Assembly (NCBI GenBank): GCA_946406115.1
Contig: OX291557.1
Location: forward strand, 8,216,501 to 8,280,500
Length of the DNA: 64,000 nucleotides
Reading direction: 5' to 3'
DNA from: Apoda limacodes
Taxonomy: Eukaryota; Arthropoda; Insecta; Lepidoptera; Limacodidae
The notes beneath the pieces are model-generated. The model had not been told where the DNA came from and ran no database searches. It was given only the letters and a program-made list of their open reading frames with translations. Positions 47,660 to 60,348 of this stretch are shown one piece after another (position 1 is the first letter of the stretch; the number at the start of each line of letters is the position of its first letter). The position numbers and the translations under genes are program-made.

Positions 47660-50600
47660 AATTCAATTTAAAAGTTTGAGTTTTTTGAGTTTTATTATCT
47701 TTGTAAACATAACGAATTCTTCATTATATTGAAATACTGGGCGTCCGATGTTTTCATATGAAGCGTATGTCAATGACTGGGTGATTAATATGATTGAAGG
47801 GTCGCAAGGTGTCAAGGGCGAGTACAGTTAGGGCCATAAAGAGTTAGCTAGATTGAAGTTTAAATTGACCTCCATGCCCATTGCAGTTCGTTATAAATAA
47901 ATTATTTTTTAGACCTTATTAAGGTTTTTTTATATACGTATATATCTTCACACTTATAACCCTGTATCAACATTAAAAGAAGTTAAACAACAAAATGCAA
48001 AAAATACATTATGTATAAACTACCCATTTCAGTCCCTTTACTTTAAAATTAAATACAAATATTTTTATTTGGATTTTTTTTCGTTTTATATTTGTGTTTT
48101 TTAATTTTCCTTTATATCAAAGTTTTAAAATTAGGTTTATATTATTTTTAAGAATATTTGTTTTATATGCCAATATTTAAGTGCCTACCTATATGGATCC
48201 TATATTTTAATAACATATTTATATTAATCAAAATGCACTCATATCGTAATGACAATTTTAAAACTCTTTTATTACAAGCTTATATCTAGTTTAACCTGTC
48301 CCGTTTTTTGTAAGTAGGTAATCAAATCTTGTAAGATAAATTTGTCAGACAACTGGTCTTGTGATGAAGCCGGAAGCTGGTCTTAACCTCTCTGTAACAA
48401 AACGACGCTGCCCCCCGAGTTTGGGCTTGTTTGATTGTCTTTACAAGTACTCTGATGTTAAAAGATAACCAAGGTCTGATAAAAGGTTTTTTGTAAAAAA
48501 TCCTGTGTCCGTTTTAGACTTTTAATAAATAGGGAACAATTAAGCTGGAACTAAGGTAGAGTTAGGAGGTGGATATAGCAATTAAGGTCAGCCATTGAGA
48601 TAAAAGTCATCGGTACACTGTTATAAAATTATAATATTACTGTTACTCAAGTAAAGGTTTTTTAAACGACTGCGATCGAGCACCATTGCTATTTGTGTTA
48701 GGGTTCCCTTTAAAATAGAAGAGACCCTTGATAGAAACAAAATCGTAGTAGTATGTCTGTATCTCCCATATTTAAAAGTAATATCTTTTAAATTTTGCCA
48801 ACATGTGTTGCATTTTTAAAATACCAACATGGTGGTGATTTACAATTTCCCAGTTTCTTATTAAAAAAAACAATTCATGATGCTTTAAAAATCTAAAGCT
48901 TTGGAAGGAATTTCACTTTGAATTATCAGAATATTGCTTTGGATCGAATGAAAATCAATTCAAACCAACTGTTGAATTAATGGTAGAAAATCGTTACGCT
49001 ACTAGTCAGGTCATATTGAAGTCATTTATAACATCATTGTATAGACATTTTTTAGACTGAAAAGTTATTTGACTAAGAACTTGTTAAGTAACCGTTTTAA
49101 TTAAAACCATAATATGATCGTTTTATAATTTTGTTGCAAAAACGTTTATAAGACCTTATAATTAGACTATTTAGTTTTACGACTTAACCGTCAGATACAC
49201 TTAGTCTATACGACTAATAGAGTTAGTTAAAAACGACTACAAAACTCTTATATGACTAAAAGTTGTATTCTTTATTTATACTAGTTTGCTAATTGGGTTT
49301 GTTACGTTAGTGACCAGGAGGAGGATGACCATCAGATAATGACATTAAAAGAAAGAACGAGACGGAAGTTTTAATTGCAGGTTTTTTTTTAGCTTCTATC
49401 TTATTTATCTTTCTAATGAGTAATTCCCTAACGATCGAAGAAATTTTAATGTTACTTTCAAATCAGTTGACTATCATTCAACCTGTCTCAACTGGCAGTG
49501 TAATCACAATCAATTAACTAATGTAAAATCGCTTAACCTGGTACCACTTCTACTAAAATAACATATAACATATTTAGGGACATGTTTAAAGTAAATTAGG
49601 CTGTGACCTTGTTTCTTTAATATCTAACGTTTATGCTATTTGTTGTAATTTTTTTACATTTCATGGCCACAATATGTAATATTTTCCTTTAACCTTCACA
49701 TTGTGACGAAAAATAAATAAATGTAACTATAGATATTTGCGTTAAGTAGTATTGTCATTGATTAAGTAATGGCTATTGTTGTTTGGAGAAAATGATGCGT
49801 TCGCTTTATAACAGAGATTATTCTTTTTAATTATAAAAAGAAACTTAGGTATAAAATGTGGTAAGTAGTGATATCACTTCAAAGCGATTTTAATAATTAT
49901 CCACTCTATTTATTTAAATCGATAAAAAAATAAAACTTTGTCTGTCTGGGTAAGGATGGGCATAATATTTAGTAACGTATTTAGTAGCTGTACCTGCGAC
50001 ATCTCGTGAGCTTTAAAATGTTGTATAGAAATCCTTTAAGTTTTAGGAATAAAACGTAGATATATAATGTTAAGCGTAGGTATATTTTTTACCCACGCTA
50101 TAATAATGCTAAGTGTTCACGCTTTATTTTTTTGTACGTCAAAACTGATGACATCAAGAAATTTACGTTAGCTCGTGTCAATGAGAAATGTCTACATATT
50201 TTTCTGAAAACCTTTAAATATATATTTTTTATATCATTTAAAGTTCTAAGTCACTTAAATATATTATGCTTTTATACACATCTTTAATTTAATTTTATTA
50301 TTTTATCAACTTGCAAACAAGTTGTTTTAGAAAAAGATTTTTGCTCCAAGTAGGTAATATGTATGAGAGATGGCTATTTTCTCTCTACCACCCACAAGAT
50401 AGCAGAAGAGCTTTTAAATTTTATGAAAGTCTACTAAGTTATGTTAAGTATCTTGTGTCCGTAACATCTGCAACATTTGCGCTGTCGCCTTTTATGTGCC
50501 AGTAAAAATGTACTTAGCGCCAGGTGTTTAAATTTTTTAATAAATCGATATAAATTGTTACATATTTCACTACTTATCAATTAGTACCTGGAGGTCCGAG

Positions 50601-50760
50601 TAAATGCTCGGTTTTTTAAACAGCGCCATCTATTGTCTAGTAGCTTAAGCGTTGCTTAATAACGCCACCTATTGTCAAATAGCTTTATAAGTGTTGCTTA
50701 TTACTACTTGCCAATAGATGTCAGGAAGAGTCATACTTTTCAGTTTATCACTGCCTTATA
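47660..50760. other. Unassigned AT-rich intronic stretch
   Basis: No gene recognised. A fragment AGGGTTCCCTTTAAAATAG at about 48699 is a decayed head of the modular repeat. Confidence 0.4.
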
Positions 50761-50764
50761 AACA

Positions 50765-50942
50765 CGGATAAAACGACGTTTTCTAAAAATGAAACCTAGC
50801 TAGATCAATTTATCGACCCCGAAAACCCCTACATACTAAATTTCATGAAAATCGATGGAGCCGTTTCCGAGATTCAGATTATAAATAAATATATATATAT
50901 ATATATAAACAAGAATTGCTCGTTTAAAGGTATTAGATAAAA
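50765..50942 (+). mobile_element. Retroposon 3' end with AT microsatellite
   Basis: It contains CCTAGCTAGATCAATTTATC, CCCTACATACTAAATTTCAT and GGAGCCGTTTCCGAGATTC, then (AT) units at 50889-50907 and CAAGAATTGCTCGTTTAAAG. I recall this arrangement as a repeated lepidopteran sequence, probably an RTE-type LINE end. Confidence 0.45.
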
Positions 50943-51111
50943 GTTGTATTTTTCTGTGCTTATTTTGCAAGTAAAAGGAATAATAGAGACGGTGACTGTA
51001 CAATAAACTGCCAAACTGTATAATGTGATATTGAATCCACTAATTTGCATTGCATTTATAAAATACCTACGTTACAAAATTTACCAAACCATTCCTGTCT
51101 ATTCTTGGAGC

Positions 51112-51262
51112 TTATTGGGAACAGTCTCGAGCTATTCGGACTCTGGAATTCGTGACTAAAATGTATAGAAGTCTGACTTACCCTTCGAAAATCGTGAATA
51201 AACTTGCATACATTTGTTTCTCGAATTCCAGAGTCCGAATAGCTCGAGACTGTTACCAATAA
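51112..51262. repeat. Long inverted repeat: 41-bp arms, one mismatch, 69-base loop
   Basis: The left arm (51112-51152) contains AACAGTCTCGAGCTATTCGG then ACTCTGGAATTCG. The right arm (51222-51262) is its reverse complement. Thirty-three consecutive pairs are perfect (51120-51152 with 51222-51254), and eight more pairs with one mismatch extend outward. An RNA from either strand would fold into a strong hairpin. Confidence 0.9.
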
Positions 51263-51334
51263 CCAATAAACACCTTATCTGTTTCTGGCAAACTGTATCA
51301 CCTATGTATGTGTATACAATATTAAAGAGTTCAA

Positions 51335-51412
51335 AGGGTGCCAACGGAGCCCTATTTCGAAGCCTACAAATAATAAAAACCGTCCAAGTGTGAGACGGGC
51401 CCGAGCCATTAC
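51335..51412 (+). mobile_element. Deleted modular repeat fragment
   Basis: It joins a head piece (AAAGGGTGCCAACGGAGCCC) to a tail-like piece (CCGTCCAAGTGTGAGACGGG), with the middle missing. Confidence 0.45.
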
Positions 51413-51923
51413 CATTTTAAATTATCGTATCAGCGCCACCTAGCGATTATCAAAAGAAACAGTACCACATTTGTTTGTTGGAAACGATATTTAAAGTGAG
51501 AACGTCGGGCTTAGTCAGTCATCGGATAGCGGCTTAGCGGCACTCTTTTTGGGTTTGTTTGCATTGGTAAAATGGTGGTATGTCTAAAGAGTCCGATTTT
51601 TTTTAATTACAAACTGTCATCAGCGTTAAGTTTATAAATTGGATTAATTGTTTCTAATATTTACTTAATTAATTTACAGTTTGTTACAAACGTATTAGCT
51701 TTCTATGTATGTAGCTTTAAACTTTAACTTAATGCCCCCACATTGAGTTCAACAGAGGGTCGCAACTCCTGCCCGCTGGAGGTAGGTCCCAGACAGACGA
51801 TGTCACGCCCAAACACCCGAGGCTTCAATACATACTAACATTTACACGTTTGCCTTCGTATTTTTAATTTCTTTGTTCAATTTTTTTTTGCCATAAGCGA
51901 ATACAGACAAAAAATTTGGAAAT

Positions 51924-51980
51924 ACAATTGCTGTCGCGCTATGACCCGGGCCATGTTATGCGATAGAGACAACTGCGTTA
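51924..51980. repeat. Short interspersed repeat shared with 1699-1762
   Basis: TTGCTGTCGCGCTATGACCC, then TGCGATAGAGACAACTGCG. See 1699-1762. Confidence 0.45.
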
Positions 51981-51984
51981 CAAT

Positions 51985-53570
51985 CCTTAAAAATCAGTGG
52001 TTTGTATTCTCCATCTTTCTCCTCAAAATCTCAACCGAATTGTATAGGAATTAATTATCCTGGAAGTTCATGAATTATTCTGTGTTAATGTTTTGTTTTA
52101 AAAAATTACATATTCTTACAGAGCACTGAAAATGTCATAAACAACCAAAAGAGAGATTTTTTTGACTTTTGTAAGGCCCCAGTTATTTATACAACACTCA
52201 GACATAGTAACTGTATATCTATCGTATATAAAATTATAGGTCTAATCAATGCCAAAATTCAGGGAGAAAACAGGGGAATACGTTTGTATGGGGAAATGCA
52301 TCCTGATATTTCCTCTTAATAAAATAACCATTATTATCAAGTAATAGCTATTGTAAGCAGTTTTTATTCAATGTCAGTAAATAGAATTCAGTCGTCCCTG
52401 TGAGTTTTTCCAGACGACTGCGGCTTTCCTTTGTGTCGTGTTATTGAAGCCCAATGCGGCGCGTTCAATAATACCCATTGTTTGATGTACAACACCCGAT
52501 CAAAACATGATCAACCTACCGACGACCCGTGCAAAATGCGAACGCAAACAAGCTTTGTCGGATATAATGGAAATTGAAAATACGCGAGCCGAGCTGTAAC
52601 TGTAAGTGGTAACCTAATGTTGGATTAGTACATTATAGTGTCATACGACTGTTTTCAACAGACTTGAAGCACAGTATATACCTACATACATAAGTGTTCA
52701 AATGTTGTAAGAAGTTGAGAAACCGCTCAAATTGTAAAATTTTTTTTTCATAACAGTCTTTCTTTTGTGACAGGTGACTGCTGGCCTATGAGTTAGGCAT
52801 GAAATGTATCTCAGTATTTTACTAATATCTCTGACCATCCCTTCGGAGATAAGTGTCGTGATGGTTTTGCTTTACACAATATTTAACTTATATTTGAACT
52901 AGACTAAGCCTGTGTATTGGATGCTAGTCTTTTCCGGTGTTATACAAGTCTAAAAACATAGGTACAATATCTAGAAAAAGTTTCTCAGAAACCTAAGTTG
53001 ATTTCTGGGAGACCTATCTAATGACACCTCACACTAAGCGCAATTATTTTTATCTATAAGTTTAATGTAAGTATGGAAAACTATACTTAAATAAATGTTT
53101 TTCCTAATTTCATTACACATTGGTTCACATACGACACCTCCCTGTAAACTTTCATTAGAATCGATTCAGAGACGGTGTAACTGACATGACGGACATAAAT
53201 AATTATAAGGGTTTCTTCTTGCTATTTAGGTACGGAATACTAAAAAAGAATCTTTAAAATCAGTTTCCGATCAGCAAAGATATTGCGTGTTATCATGTTT
53301 ACACAAAAAAACAGCTCAACTGAGATACTCCTTTCCTTTAGTCAGTTAAAAGTGGACAGTATTAATAATGATGTCCTAAAAAAATATTATGACACGTCCA
53401 TTTTTACTGTCATCCAAACCATTCCATTAATTTATTTCATGGTGATTTACTCTAACGAGCTTCCATTTTATTTATTACGCGGAAAAGCGATAAACATTCA
53501 TGGAATTGTTTAGTAGGTGAAAGTTCTGAAATTAAAAAGCCACAAGGAACCAACCCTTTTCTATGAAATG
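51985..53570. other. Unassigned AT-rich intronic stretch
   Basis: No gene recognised. A somewhat GC-richer patch lies at 52390-52610. Confidence 0.4.
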
Positions 53571-53577
53571 ATCTTTT

Positions 53578-53967
53578 TAGGGTTCCGTGCGGGACCCTAT
53601 TATTAAGACTTTTCCAGCGCTTTTGCAGCGCATTTCTCTTCTATAAGAAAAAAAAAATATAAATTTAGGTGAGATAGATACAATTTTTTTAAAAGTAAGT
53701 ATCTTTATTTTGCTCTATTTCAAACAGTTTCAGTATATACTTACATTGTTTGCAATATTATACCCTTTAGTAAAACAACCAAAAATTACAAATAATTCAT
53801 CGAATTCGTAAAAAAGTGCCTACATTTTTACAATAGCAAAATGATTGCTGACTGCTATTTTATAAGGCATTGTATCAATTTTATTAGTTACTATGGACGA
53901 TTTAGTATTGTGTAATGGTACGGAACCCTTAGTGCGCGAGTCCTAATCATTCTTGACCGGGTTTTTA
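53578..53967 (+). mobile_element. GGGTTCCGT-headed lepidopteran repeat with unrelated middle
   Basis: The head AGGGTTCCGTGCGGGACCCT then ATTATTAAGACTT, and the tail AATGGTACGGAACCCTTAGT then GCGCGAGTCC. The middle is AT-rich and differs from other copies. Confidence 0.6.
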
Positions 53968-54155
53968 ATGATTTTAATGATAGAGGCATTAGTGAATAAG
54001 CGTAAAAGTGGAATAGGTCACGCTGAAACAATTATTTTGTCGCTTACTAATGGATTACGGTAAAGAAATATTAACTGTCGACCCCTGACGTCATCTTACG
54101 AAGTTGTCTGAAACCATTTTTTGTAATAAATTTGAAGCAAGTTGTTATGTATCCA

Positions 54156-54371
54156 TACTAATATAATAAATGCGAAAGTAACTCTGTCTATCTGTCACCT
54201 CTTCACGCTTAAACCGCTTTACGGATTAAGATAAAATTTGGCATGGAGATAGTTTGAGTCCCGGGAATGGGCATAGGCTACTTGAAAACGTCAAGTGTGA
54301 GTCGTTTTTTCTATAATTAAGGAGTTGTCTTTGAAATCCTACACCGATAACCGACTTTAAAAAAGCTAGTA
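54156..54371 (+). mobile_element. Helitron-like CTAGT-ended element
   Basis: It starts ATACTAATATAATAAATGCG, contains TTCACGCTTAAACCGCTTTA and GATAGTTTGAGTCCCGGGAA, and ends AAAAAGCTAGT after a deletion near the 3' end. Confidence 0.65.
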
Positions 54372-56040
54372 ACTAAATAATTAGTTAAAGTGTAAAAAAT
54401 AAATTCATTTTAGAAATATTTTTAGTACCTACCAATGTATACCTTAAACTCATACCATGGTTTATTTCGCGTAGGAGTTACATTGTCTACTAGTAGCTTG
54501 TACAGTGCAACCAACGTTTCTGACTCCGTGTCACTAGTGTCGCGGAAGTTGACAGCATTTTAATATGGCGACTGTGTTTCGATGTTTGACCATCGGGTCA
54601 GAAAAATTTGTTGCACTATAGTTTAATACATGTTGTTTACCTGTTTCAATTACAGCTATTTCTGAAACTTAAAGAAGTAAAAACCTACATTGTCTCGGCT
54701 GTTTACTAGTACCTATAAATATATCCATCTGTCTGTACGTCACAGACATTTTATTTAGACTACTGAAATATCTGCCCTAAAATTTGGTCTATGTATATAG
54801 ATAATTAAATTGCACACGGTAGTTTTTATGTTAATGTGATAGCACTAAAAAATGTATACATATTACAAAACATCTTGGAAAGAAAAATTAAGAGTGAAGT
54901 AAAGTGTAATGTAGTCTAGGAAAATCGGACTAGGTTTAGAGGGGGTTAAACGTTGCCGCATTTTGTCTAAAAACGTGCGGCTTCAGTCCTCTTAAGAGGA
55001 TATACGACCTAAATTACAATTTTTTCGACAAAGATTTCTAAGGATTCGCTGAGTAGATTTGTCTAAAATTTAATAACTGTGTTATTAGGGATATATGCAG
55101 TTAAAACCCTGCCAAACGTGAAAAAATAATTAATAAACTTTTGTTTGACAAAAAAATCCCAAACTACTTAACCCTTTTTCACTCTTTTTTAAATGTTTTG
55201 GTAAAGAAATCTTACAAGGTCTATGTGCTACTGGTTTATATTAATAACTAAGCTAAGCATAGCCATGATAGTGCTTTAAACCATGAGAAATAGCATTAAC
55301 ATTAATTTATTTCTTGTATTTCAATGAAAATCTCAGTGAGTTGAGATTAAGCTGAACTACTCTCGCCCGCTCAGTTACATATCGTGTCATCCTTGTTTTT
55401 ACTAAAGTTTTCTTTCACTACTACTGCCTCTTAAGTATAAACTTTTACAAATTAAGTACCCATAATCTCATCAGCCACTAGATGCCCAAAGCACTTCTAC
55501 TTCGAAAAGGTATCCTATATCAAAACTTTCATTTAAATATGTTTTTATTTATTAAACTAAAATACAATTCAGCTTAAAAAGTTCGCAGTAATCTTCTCTG
55601 CCGAGGTCGCACCGTACATTAAGCCAACGAGTGTTCTCACTAATGGACCACGTCGTAGATAAGCTGAAGGCTTTTATTGATATAATACGTAGAGCTTTTC
55701 TTATAAGCTCGCTAAATTGCAGATACAAACAAGTAACGTTACAAAAGCGTTTGAATAGATGCTGGTCTTATGTTGATTATGATTAAGTATGATTATGTTA
55801 GCCTCGTTTCTCCTAGGAGCCTGTTTCTCTGGGGTAAAGACAAACAACTGCTCGGGCAATGAGTGTGATTATTGTTTTATGTTGAAATATGGTAGTTCTG
55901 TAATTCCCGTAACGTGAAACAATGGGATTTTTTAAAAGTTTTACTTAATTTGCCTTGTCTGTCTTTCTATTGTAGTTTTTCTTATAAATTAAATATTTAT
56001 ATAATTTTAATTTTTAAATATTTTGGTAAACTCCGCCGTA
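54372..56040. other. Unassigned AT-rich intronic stretch
   Basis: No gene recognised. Confidence 0.4.
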
Positions 56041-56041
56041 A

Positions 56042-56150
56042 CACGCCCCGCAGGAGCACATTGCTCTCATAGAAGAAAGACGCTTAGGCCATAGTCCAGC
56101 ACGCTGGCCTAGTGCGGGTTGGCGGACGTTGTCGTCACGACTGTCGAAAA
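56042..56150 (-). mobile_element. Lepidopteran SINE fragment, reverse orientation
   Basis: TTAGGCCATAGTCCAGCACG then CTGGCCTAGTGCGGGTTGG is the reverse of the CGCACT-GGCC...GGACTATGGCCTAA block of the SINE at 27890 and 41755. Only the 3' half is present. Confidence 0.65.
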
Positions 56151-57239
56151 ATCATGCCCTTAGGGATACAACTTTGTAAAGAATCCGGCTATTTTCATAT
56201 ATAAAACCTTGAAAATAAGTACATACTCATTTAGACTCTCAGTTGCAAATAAGGAATAATTATGGAAAAAATCTTAAATTTCTTAAAAGTAGGTAAAAAA
56301 GTTCGAGTGGGATGGTATCAAAGAGACACAATCCCGAGTTCAATTAAACAAACTAAAATCCTCTGACTTAGCCTATCGATTGATATCAATCAACCATACT
56401 TCTAGGCTCGCAGGAACCCAAGGAAATGTGCTTGGCTGCTATATCCTTATGCACCCTTACTTCCACTAAGTATAAAATCAATTTTCATTGCTTTGAATTA
56501 ATTTTGTTTGTTATTTTAATAGTGATAAAGCAATAGTTAATGTTGTTCTCTTACATACATAAAAAAAACAAAGACTCAAGTAACTAAGCCCGTTTTATAA
56601 TTAGGCCGTACAAACTTGTAGAGTCTATATGCATAATATCGAAATGTGTACCAGTTATAGTGTGTAAACTAACATGTTGTGGTTTACGACCGCATCAGCC
56701 GCAACCTTCGTTGGTCTGCGATCACGTAATGGACTATTACATGATTGTGAATCCTTGTACGACAAGGATTCTGTAACTAAGTATATTTGATGTAAAAAAG
56801 TCAGTCTTAGTTATTGCTCATCTTACGGATTTTTGGGAATTCGCGTTTTGTTGACAAAATTTTCACATCACATAGGCATTAAAATCGTTCGGTTTTCCAA
56901 ATGTAAATAAACAAAATGGTTCATCAGCATTTTGGCAGCGCACCTACTGCTCAACCTTCCGAAGGTGTGCAGTTAGTGACTTCAATTTGTTTCTTACTGG
57001 TTTTAGTTAGGTTAAAGAGCCTTGATGATGTGTGCTTAACGTAAAAGATACTTCATAAATGACTGAAGTCAAACTAAAAGTGTAGGTGTATCTAAAAGAT
57101 AGAGGAGAGAAAGAGGAAGATATGTTTGCCTGGCTTGTGTTAAAACAGAACTTACAAACAACAACTTATGAAGATTATGTTTATTATTTAAAGGTGACCC
57201 AAAAACATGAGTTTCAACAATTTTTTTTATTTGTTTCAG

Positions 57240-59604
57240 AAGCTGCCAAGAAAGCAAGAAATCGTCGATCTATTGAAGTTTCCCTCAAGACTGAAAACCC
57301 ACTGCCGTCTTCCAAAGTGTCACCTAGAAGTACTTTAAATTCATCAATTACCACCAAATCAATTCCCTCAAATGCAACCTCCTTCAAACCCAATGAAAGG
57401 CGACGAAGTTCAGAAAATAATACGAAAACAAGTTGTATACCTTTGTCAAAAAAGGGCAGTGATAAATGTCCTAATATAAATTCATCGCCAGCTAAGCAAA
57501 ATGTAACTAATGATACTACTTTAAAGTCAGATAATAAATCTAAACGAATTTCTCCGAAGAGTAAATTTGTAAGAAAAGCTCCTGAAAAACTAGAAAATAC
57601 AGGAAACGACAGAATACACCGTGCTCAAAAGGATTGTGAAAATAGTAGTGAAAAATATCATAATTCAAAGAAAAGACTGACTAGTGTAGTAAACAATTCC
57701 CCGAAAGGCAAGAACGTTGCAAAGGACGCTCTTAAAAATAAATTTAATGTTATCAAAGAAAGAGGTCCTAAAGTAACTGGTGTAGAAACTTCTAAAGATT
57801 CTGACGAGATGTCTACGCTTCATGAAACTGTTCGTCCACATTCTAATAGTTCCAGGCTTTCGCAAGAGTTAGATAACTTAGCTACATTAACTAAGCAAAC
57901 GTTAGATAGGGTTAATAAATTATCAAATAACTTAAATACCAACAAGATTTTAGATACAGCTGAGCAGCGGTTTGATTCCATATTTATGCCTACTCCAGAA
58001 CAAAGAGATAATAATCACTTACTAAATTATGGTTTAAGTAATGATATACCTGTACAGAGCAGAGGGGTTACTGAGAGGTTAAGAGATATTGATACAGCTG
58101 CTCAGAGGCTGATCGATTTTGAGAAACAGAGTGCAATCTTTTCCGATCTCAATTATGATATGTCTAGTCAAAATCATCGTGTCGAGAATTCATCAACGCC
58201 TTATAGTCATACACCTGTTTCGATACTGAAAAGGAAATCCGTTCATGAAGATATTGTTTTAACCAATACTCAGAATCCTGCTATTGCTTCTCCGCCAGTT
58301 ACCTTTTCTCCTAGCGTCATTGAGCCACGTCATTGTCGACCTACAAACAGGCAACGTCAAGGCATCCTGAAAAAACGTCGCAGTCTGGACGAGTCTCAAG
58401 TTAACCAGCGAAGATCTTGCAGTCCTGAGGTTTCTTTCGCTGATGATAGTTCTTCAGACATTAATAAACCTATTTTAAAAAACAGAAGATCATCTTTAGA
58501 AGATGTTGTAAGAAATAGGTCTCCTGATGGGCATATTCATGGTATTTTGAAGAGAAAAATGAGTAGAGAAGAAGATCAGAATTTAGATGACCTATCTCAT
58601 GGATCCCCTGAACCTCACGGAATTTTAAAACGTAAATCAAATTCTAGTTCAGGCAGTAGCACTACATCCTCCCACGTTTCAATTGCACAGGCTGTTTTGC
58701 TAGCTGCCGCTGGTGGCGCTGAAATAGTCGATGATGATAAAGAAATCGTACGACCCATTTTAAAGAAGAAGAGCTTCTCGGAAGAACGCCCTTGTCCAAA
58801 TATATCAGCCTCAGAAACCCCTAAACCTATATTAAAGAAAAAATCTATAGAGCATGAAGATTACGAATTCGATCTTCCGAAAAAACCGATTTTAAAGTCA
58901 TCTAAAAAGTTATCGAGTGATGATGGACACACATCTAGTTTCGATTTAAGCGAAGAAGATCGAGGGTCTCGTAGATCGTCACTTCTTCGTTCAAGGACGT
59001 CCGATCACTCTGGGTCGGAATGCGAAGCGGCTGTCAGGCCAATTTTAAAACAGAGAGGTTCTAGTCTTACTAGGGAACGTAGCCAATCACCACGCCCACG
59101 ACTCTCATTTTGCGCAGACAACGATGCGGATATTAGTGTCGCGAACATCACCAGTGATGCGAACGACTTGTCGGCGGCTGGACCGCGACGATTATCGAAC
59201 CATTCTCCCGACCTGGATGAGAGTGCGAGATCCTATTATCCAAGTGCAGTGCTCCGTCGTAGAAATCTTAGACCGAAATCTGACGCTCGATCAAAAAGTC
59301 TCGTGTGTGATGTGAATGATGAGTTACTATCAATCTTAAACAATCGTAGATTAAAAGTGGAGAAGACTTGTGAGAACGGCCATTGTCAACAAGAAGAGTC
59401 TCTAGACCAGAACGGAGTCGAAAACGACAACAGACCAAAAGCTTTTCCATCGATTGCTGCCAGAATCAAAAGTATGGAGCAAGCTCTTACAAAGGAACCG
59501 GTACCAAAAGATCAACCGACTACATCGAGATTTAAGAATCGAGATAAAGATCGATACAAAACGCAACCCATAACTGTAGAAGAAATGCGGTTAATCAGTA
59601 CCAG
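57240..59604 (+). CDS. Svil: Large internal coding exon of a supervillin-like protein
   Basis: A single open frame of about 788 codons lies between a strong acceptor (T-rich tract ending TTTGTTTCAG at 57239) and a strong donor (CAG|GTAAGA at 59604/59605). It enters at codon position 2 (phase 1) and leaves after two bases (phase 2); the frame stops in the donor, as expected for an exon. The product is highly polar, Lys/Arg/Ser/Asn-rich and probably disordered. A heptad-like helix (SRLSQELDNLATLTKQ onward) lies near 57849-57950. Nine [S/G/P]ILK repeats lie between about 58215 and 59060, usually followed by basic residues, Ser and acids. The C-terminal part reads SIAARIKSMEQ ... DRYKTQPITVEEM. 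Repeated ILK[KR][KR]S motifs plus this tail match my memory of insect supervillins, membrane-associated actin and myosin II regulators; the gelsolin-like and headpiece domains would be outside the window. The exon is nearly certain; the family name is about 55-60 percent sure and rests on memory, not alignment. Confidence 0.8.
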
Positions 59605-60348
59605 GTAAGAAATCTTTTTTTTTTCATATAATTCAATGAACTCTTTTGCAATTAATTTAAAGGTAAAATTTCGCTCACATTCCCTAGGGTTTCAAAAAAG
59701 GTTGTTTGGCCCAATTTTGTTAAATTCTGTCCACTCAAATAATATAGTCTCTCAAATAATTGTTTACTTTAAACGCGATTTCTTCCTTACGAAAGCATAT
59801 TTCTTCTAATTTATCATTTTCGGGTGTAAAGGTGATTGTGCTCAGCAGTGTCGGACATTACAATCCGAGTCTTGGCTCTTTGCCATTATTTTGATGTGCA
59901 AGCTCGTGTGTGGGTGTCCACCAAATGTTTTGTTGCGAACGTTGAACAATTCTTGTGTCGTTACGCTTGTTTATTCATTATATCTTTACAGTACAAGAAA
60001 ACCATTATATTTTTCAGTATGAGCTATGTTTACATTGGTTGGTCTTATACTAATAGTTGCATGCCTGTCGAGTTTCTTATGACGTAGATCTCTGCTACTG
60101 TTTTTGTTTTTAGAATCTTTTACAGTCTCATCTTAATTGTTACCCCTATTCAGCTGTTTCTTTTTTGGTAGTAGGTAAATTATTTATGCTATGATACAGT
60201 TGATACAGTAGCAGCCTTTGCCAGCTCTGTAAATGTTGATGCCCTAATAAGAAATGACTTGTATAGTATGAGTCACAACACAGTCCCGCATTCCATTGAT
60301 CAATGCCAGTTAATTCATAGCCCAATCATAATAGTAATTCACAGCCGA

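Larger units (their letters stand above)
4273..57239 (+). other. Giant phase-1 intron (inferred)
   Basis: This interval runs from the GTGAGT donor after the small exon to the TTTGTTTCAG acceptor before the large exon, about 53 kb. I see no internal exon with convincing coding content, only repeats and short chance frames. If the small exon is wrong, the same DNA is intron or intergenic upstream of 57240. Individual repeats are listed separately. Confidence 0.5.

Noticed and set aside
51512..51570. Possible 5' non-coding exon with initiator TTAGTCAGT and GTAAAA donor
   Set aside because: No coding content, weak donor and no other promoter element. Not separable from chance.
56947..56972. Microexon between TTTTGGCAG and GTGTGC
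   Set aside because: Its 26-bp length would break the phase between the small and large exons, and the donor is weak.
57086..57239. Upstream extension of the long open frame to the ATG at 57086
   Set aside because: The 51 extra codons are AT-driven and end in a textbook T-rich tract plus CAG. The frame is open there by chance, and the exon starts at 57240.
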